Origin: Yamagishiella unicocca
Taxonomy: Eukaryota > Chlorophyta > Chlorophyceae > Chlamydomonadales > Volvocaceae
Direction: 5' to 3'
Assembly (NCBI GenBank): GCA_003116995.1
Contig: BDSL01000019.1
Coordinates: 1,116,001-1,180,000, forward strand
DNA length: 64,000 nt
A program made the position numbers and the translations under genes. Below the pieces are notes generated by a model that did not search any database, had not been told where the DNA came from, and saw nothing but the letters and a program-made list of their open reading frames with translations. Positions within the stretch are counted from its first letter, which is position 1. Each line of letters starts with the position of its first letter. Positions 60,082 to 64,000 of the stretch are shown piece after piece.

Positions 60082-60295
60082 CTTCTTCTGGGATGATCTT
60101 CCCCGTCTTATCGCAATGGTGAACATGCGTGCCTGGAACGCAAGCGAAGGTTACGGTAAGCTTTCATCCTAACTCGTTGTTCCCTTCTCACCCAGACTCG
60201 CCTGGAACAATATATGGCTGCGACCGATCCGCGATCTTGTCAACATGCTTCAGATGATGTTCTTGCTTTAACTCATCCAAGATATGGCCGTCCAT
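60082..60295 (-). CDS. Additional actobindin-like exon pair (partial copy or true 5' end)
   Basis: Two minus-strand exons copy the first two exons of the actobindin-like gene. Exon 60295-60202 opens with ATG and reads MDGHILDELKQEHHLKHVDK and IADRSQPYIVP. Exon 60132-60082 reads THVHHCDKTGKIIPEE. The junction has phase 1, as in the downstream gene, but the donor is GC (GCGAGT) rather than GT. After 60082 (donor GTGAGG) no further module occurs until 57.7 kb. It may be a decayed tandem duplicate. Alternatively it is the true start of the gene below, since phase also allows splicing to the aag acceptor at about 57708, reading PEE-GASTKLKHIEDV. Confidence 0.6.
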
Positions 60296-61043
60296 TTGCG
60301 TTCTTTGCTCAGAAGCGTTGCTATACACGTTCGGGTGTAGGTAACTCGGAAATGAGTTGGGATTTGCAAAGAAACGATTCCGTAAGACAGGATTGACGAT
60401 AATGTCATCGGAATCTGTGATTTGCCTGCGTTTCTCCATGCAGCCTGGAGGTCGTTTGTCGTACATGCACAACATGTCCAGAGGAGGAGATGCCTAGTTG
60501 TCCATACGCACAGCTGGGTACGAACAAACACCATTGAGGGAACTGTGGTCATGTGCTGTGAGGAATCTGTGGCTCGGGTGGGGGAGCACGAACCATCATA
60601 AGTCGGCCCCTGTCGACTGTCGCGTGCCAAACACCTGAAGGGATGCGGTGTCAACACCCATGCCGTTCCAATACTGTCATCTACTACTGCGGCTTATCTC
60701 TGACTGAAAAAACAGAGAAAAATCAGAGATAAATCAGATTTCAAGCTGCCGTTAGATGGGCGAACTCTGAACGTGGACTCCAATGTCGTGTACAAGCTCC
60801 CCGCACACACTTATGGGGAAGGAAGCTATTGGGTTTGACTTACGGGTATTTGAATAATCTAAAACTCAGCATGCGACATGGCTGGGAAGAGACATACTGC
60901 ACGTCGCCGTACACTTTCGGGTCCTGTTTCGCGAAGAAGGACATAGCAACTGCTTTTGCATGCTTTTCTTTAGTGTGTTCAGTTGTGGGGCTCCTTATTA
61001 ATTGCCTAGTGGCCCGTAACGTTGAGGCCCAACTGTGGGGAAA
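60296..61043. other. Intergenic between divergent genes
   Basis: The open plus frame at 60829-61083 lacks recognisable similarity and overlaps the presumed leader of the next gene. It is not called. Confidence 0.4.
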
Positions 61044-61511
61044 ATGCAGCGGGCGTCTCTCTCGCTCCTTAAAAGCTGTGTAGGCGGCACAGCTCAGTTG
61101 GAGGCATCACTACAGCGTGCAGTGGTCAGCTCCTTTTTTACGGCCAGCGGCACCCGGACATCCTCAGGCCTGCCCACGCCGGCCATTCGGCCCACGCTCC
61201 TGTCCAGCTTGGCCAACTCAGAGGCTTGCGCTTCAAAAGGTGTTCGATTTGCTGGCGACTACAAGCCGGAGGTGGCTGGGAACACCGTCGACAACTGGAA
61301 GGAGCTGCGTGCATCTTTCAACAAAGAGCGCCCCAGCTCTCTTGGAGGCAACTACTATGCCAATGTGCTTGTGATGGGCTTTGCGTACTGGCTGAATGAG
61401 GCCTACTTCTTCCCTCCGCGCACCGTATACATCGGAGCCCTGGTTTTCTTCTGCCTCTATGTCCGCAGAGGCTTCTTCAGCACGCCCATGGCATCTAAGC
61501 ATGACTATTGA
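61044..61511 (+). CDS. Small, probably mitochondrial inner-membrane protein
   Basis: Single-exon ORF of 155 residues; ATG 61044 in context aaaATGC, TGA 61509-61511. The N-terminus MQRASLSLLKSCVGG, followed by a long Ser/Ala/Thr/Arg-rich, acid-poor stretch, looks like a mitochondrial presequence. The mature part starts near GVRFAGDYKPEVAGNTVDNW. It has one or two hydrophobic segments (YYANVLVMGFAYWLNEAYF and TVYIGALVFFCLYVRRGFF) and the short tail STPMASKHDY. I do not recognise the family. The size and layout suit an accessory respiratory-chain or ATP-synthase subunit of green algae, but that is a guess. TGTAA lies 300 bases downstream. The lack of introns is unusual in this window. Confidence 0.65.
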   Translation: MQRASLSLLKSCVGGTAQLEASLQRAVVSSFFTASGTRTSSGLPTPAIRPTLLSSLANSEACASKGVRFAGDYKPEVAGNTVDNWKELRASFNKERPSSLGGNYYANVLVMGFAYWLNEAYFFPPRTVYIGALVFFCLYVRRGFFSTPMASKHDY

Positions 61512-61813
61512 ATCTGGCGCCTGGAACGGACTGACGGAAGTTTCGGTGGGATGAGTGCAACGATGGCGTAGGGTGGTCCTGCGGCAAGCTGACGCTGTTT
61601 CTGCGGGCGTGCTCGTCTGCATGGCTTATTTCTTTAGCACATAGCTTATGTTCTCGCGGGTGAGATGCAGTATTAAAACGGGGTGCATGTCACCGGGGTG
61701 TGGGTTGAGGGAAGGGTATTCCTGACGGCAATGTGGATTCACTCACGACTGGACATCGCAATCCCTGTGGTGGTCCTCAGGAAGCAGTGGCGGTCCGTCA
61801 CGGGCTTCGTGAT

Positions 61814-61818
61814 TGTAA
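61814..61818 (+). terminator. TGTAA poly(A) signal, mitochondrial-like protein
   Basis: TGTAA about 300 bases after the stop at 61511. Confidence 0.45.
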
Positions 61819-64000
61819 CGTACGTGTCAAACGTGTCTGTCCTGCCCTACCTCAACAAGACAAACAAAGAGCCACTTTTTGCCCTGCCTCCCTATAATCA
61901 CGGGAGCATAGGGGCATTGACACAAGAGTAATCATATCACGTATATAAATGCTCAACCCCTTACGCAATCAAACATCCGAAGGACTATATGAACATGTAA
62001 CATATTTTCGAAATCACAGGAAGGTATGCAGCGGGTTGCAACAGGGTAAGCAGGGCCGGTTGCACCACCTGGCGCACGGAAGGCCTGTCCGGGTAACAGC
62101 GTCCTGGGTAAAAACATCAATGTATCGGGCGACATCAGCAGGATACTCGGATAGTGTGCGCCTCTGCAAGCCGCCCGTCGTGTATGTGTTGGCACGAAGT
62201 CTGTAATAAGTATGGTACGACAAGGCAACGAAGCGTCAGCACCGTCAGGAACGCCGGGTTCAGCACGGCAGCCACGAGGCCTCCTGGTGGTGCGGCTGTC
62301 AGCCAACATGGTCTTCAAGGATCCGTGGAATACATTCTAGGATGCGCGTGAGCCTGCCCGACGCTTCCACTGTTGCTTGGTTGCCGTGAGCTCGACATCT
62401 GGCCGTAGGCCGCACTGATCCGCGATATCTTGCCTGCAGTCGGGTCAGGATGTACGATAGGGTCAGTACGGAGATGGCCAGCAGCGCTGGCATGCGAACC
62501 ATCTCACTTTCCACGCAAGTGCTCCGCAACATGCCAAGGCGGACACGTATACAAGGAGGATGGTTCTACCTCTTGGTCTGGAACCCACTGTAACCGTTAC
62601 AACAAGGAGGACGACAAGTCACGGCCATCCCGTGGTGTGTGCTGTGTGTGCGGAGGGATGGCAATGGCAGGTGCCGAGCGGATTTACCATTGGACACGGA
62701 CACAACAGGAATGGGTCGGACGAGGTGGAACGGCAAGTCCAGTCGCCCTCCCTGGCTCTCCTGCCTTGACGCCATGGGGCTGCCGCATGCGCTGCGCGGG
62801 GCTGTGGGCGACAGCACAGCCGCCAAGTCGGACGAGACAGACGTCTTAAGATTCTGGGGGGCGTGGGGAAGAAGGTTGGGTACTTCAACTTGCGGCAAGC
62901 TAGGACCCCAGGGGGGCGGTACACGAGGTAATAACTAAGGAGTAGGGCGTCGCGGGGCTCCGGTCGGGATGCCGTCCGATGGATGGGGTGGAAGTTGAAG
63001 GCCGCATACCGGTGTGCACTTTAGCATGGGGAAGGGGATCGCTCCTGTTGTGATTGTTGTAACGGTTGTTGTAACGGTTCTGTTGTGGGTTGACATGTCG
63101 CCAGGCGCCGGCGAGTCCTAGAGACGTCAGGAGGCTCAGCATCCGGCAGCAAAGGCCTGCTCCCTCCGTGCCATACAACGGCCGAATCCTTGGCTAACCA
63201 GCAGGCACAAGCTGGAGTACTGGTCCTGCATTCCGGTGCAGGCGGCGCTGACTTCCAATAATATAGCGTCTGGCATGTCGACGCTACGGAACGTGACTCC
63301 ACAGCCTCTTTTGGGAGCCTCATCGTACTGAACTTTGCACCCAAGGTCAAGCTGTCTCGTCGCCAAGTGCAGTCTTCACCCAGTCGCCTCGCGTGTGGCT
63401 TTTAGGGGACATATCGCTAGTTGCATTGCCCTATATCTGATCCACGACTGACCACTTCCCTCCCACGCACTGCTGCTGCCGTTGTGGATGCCAGGGCGGG
63501 TTCCCGGACCAGCAACCACAACGGCAAATGTTGTGCACAAAGCCCTCCGCAGCTCACGCAGAACTGAAGGAGCAGCCCTTGGTGTCCGATGGTGACTCGG
63601 ATCTAATATTTAATAGCTGGCGTGCGTTGGACATGGCTACCTTCCTCCTCCCGCGGCCGGTGCCAGTATCCAGTACACGTTGTACCGCTGAAACGTACAC
63701 GCATACATGCTGACATGCTGACCAGCTGCTTGGCGGTACGCAACACGAGTGCGATCGAAAGGTCACTGTTCCCCCTGTGGACCGATATCCAAGCCAAAGA
63801 TGCCAGAACCCGCAGAATGGCTCAAGCACGCACCCGCTTCTGCATCTCCGCCGTTGCCGACTGCACGTCCCTGCCGCGGCCCGGCTGGGGCGGCGCCAAT
63901 TGCTGTGGGTTCGCAACCTGCTGCTGAACCTGCACAATTGGCCGACCAGTGCGGTCGGAGCTAAAGTGCTGTTGCGCCTGTGACCACAAGTTGTTGGTGC
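61819..64000. other. Right end, no supported gene
   Basis: Contains a LINE-tail copy (62559-62605) and a ttgtaacggttgttgtaacggtt run near 63055-63085. An open plus frame near 63800-63964 (PEPAEWLKHAPASASPP) could be the start of an Ala/Pro-rich exon continuing beyond the window, but this is not supported enough to call. Confidence 0.35.
62559..62605 (+). repeat. 47-bp LINE-tail copy
   Basis: Matches the reverse complement of 13526-13572 at 46 of 47 positions; core ggaacccactgtaaccgtta. Confidence 0.85.

Overview
The window is a nuclear segment from a ciliated green alga, most likely a volvocine or other chlamydomonadalean. The evidence is GC-rich coding exons split by many short GT-AG introns, the TGTAA polyadenylation signal downstream of most genes, a CCCTAAAA-type telomere-like tract, the ciliary gene DPCD, and products that look algal (Ariadne ligase, volvocine-style cyclase, LEA proteins). 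I cannot name the species. All exon models were assembled by hand from splice-site phase and remembered family similarity; no search was run.

Layout. 1-1835 (+): 3' part of a tropinone-reductase-like SDR. 3099-4389 (+): DPCD without a located first exon. 5763-7690 and 8412-10025 (+): two adjacent LEA-like genes, the second with a plastid-like leader. 10840-11868 (-): BTB/BACK protein, tail to tail with the second LEA gene. 12.4-15.7 kb: poor in genes, with a 5'-truncated LINE. 15720-16264 (+): ribosomal protein eS26. 17402-23535 (+): Ariadne RBR E3 ubiquitin ligase in 15 exons. 26213-33103 (+): ankyrin/coiled-coil protein in 14 exons ending in a CaaX-like CPMQ. 34263-36186 (+): F-box/LRR protein. 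36.2-39.7 kb: only candidate minus-strand exons. 39756-48228 (-): guanylyl-cyclase-type class III cyclase of about 1,981 residues. 48.2-52.3 kb: poor in genes, repeat-bearing. 52290-52915 (-): 3' part of a plant/algal conserved protein. 54069-55060 (+): TVP23. 55548-57747 (-): multi-module beta-thymosin/actobindin-like protein, with a related pair of exons at 60082-60295. 61044-61511 (+): small, probably mitochondrial membrane protein. The rest is intergenic with repeat fragments.

The genes form no operon or pathway cluster. They are a normal mix of housekeeping (eS26, TVP23, ubiquitin ligase), stress (LEA), signalling (cyclase, F-box, BTB), cytoskeletal (actobindin-like) and ciliary (DPCD) functions. 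The most notable observations are the five-module actin-monomer-binding-like protein with its upstream partial duplicate, an eS26 lacking three of the four zinc-ligand cysteines, a cyclase PAS domain split by about 1,500 low-complexity residues, a possible prenylation motif on the ankyrin protein, and a telomere-like insertion flanked by perfect 16-bp direct repeats.
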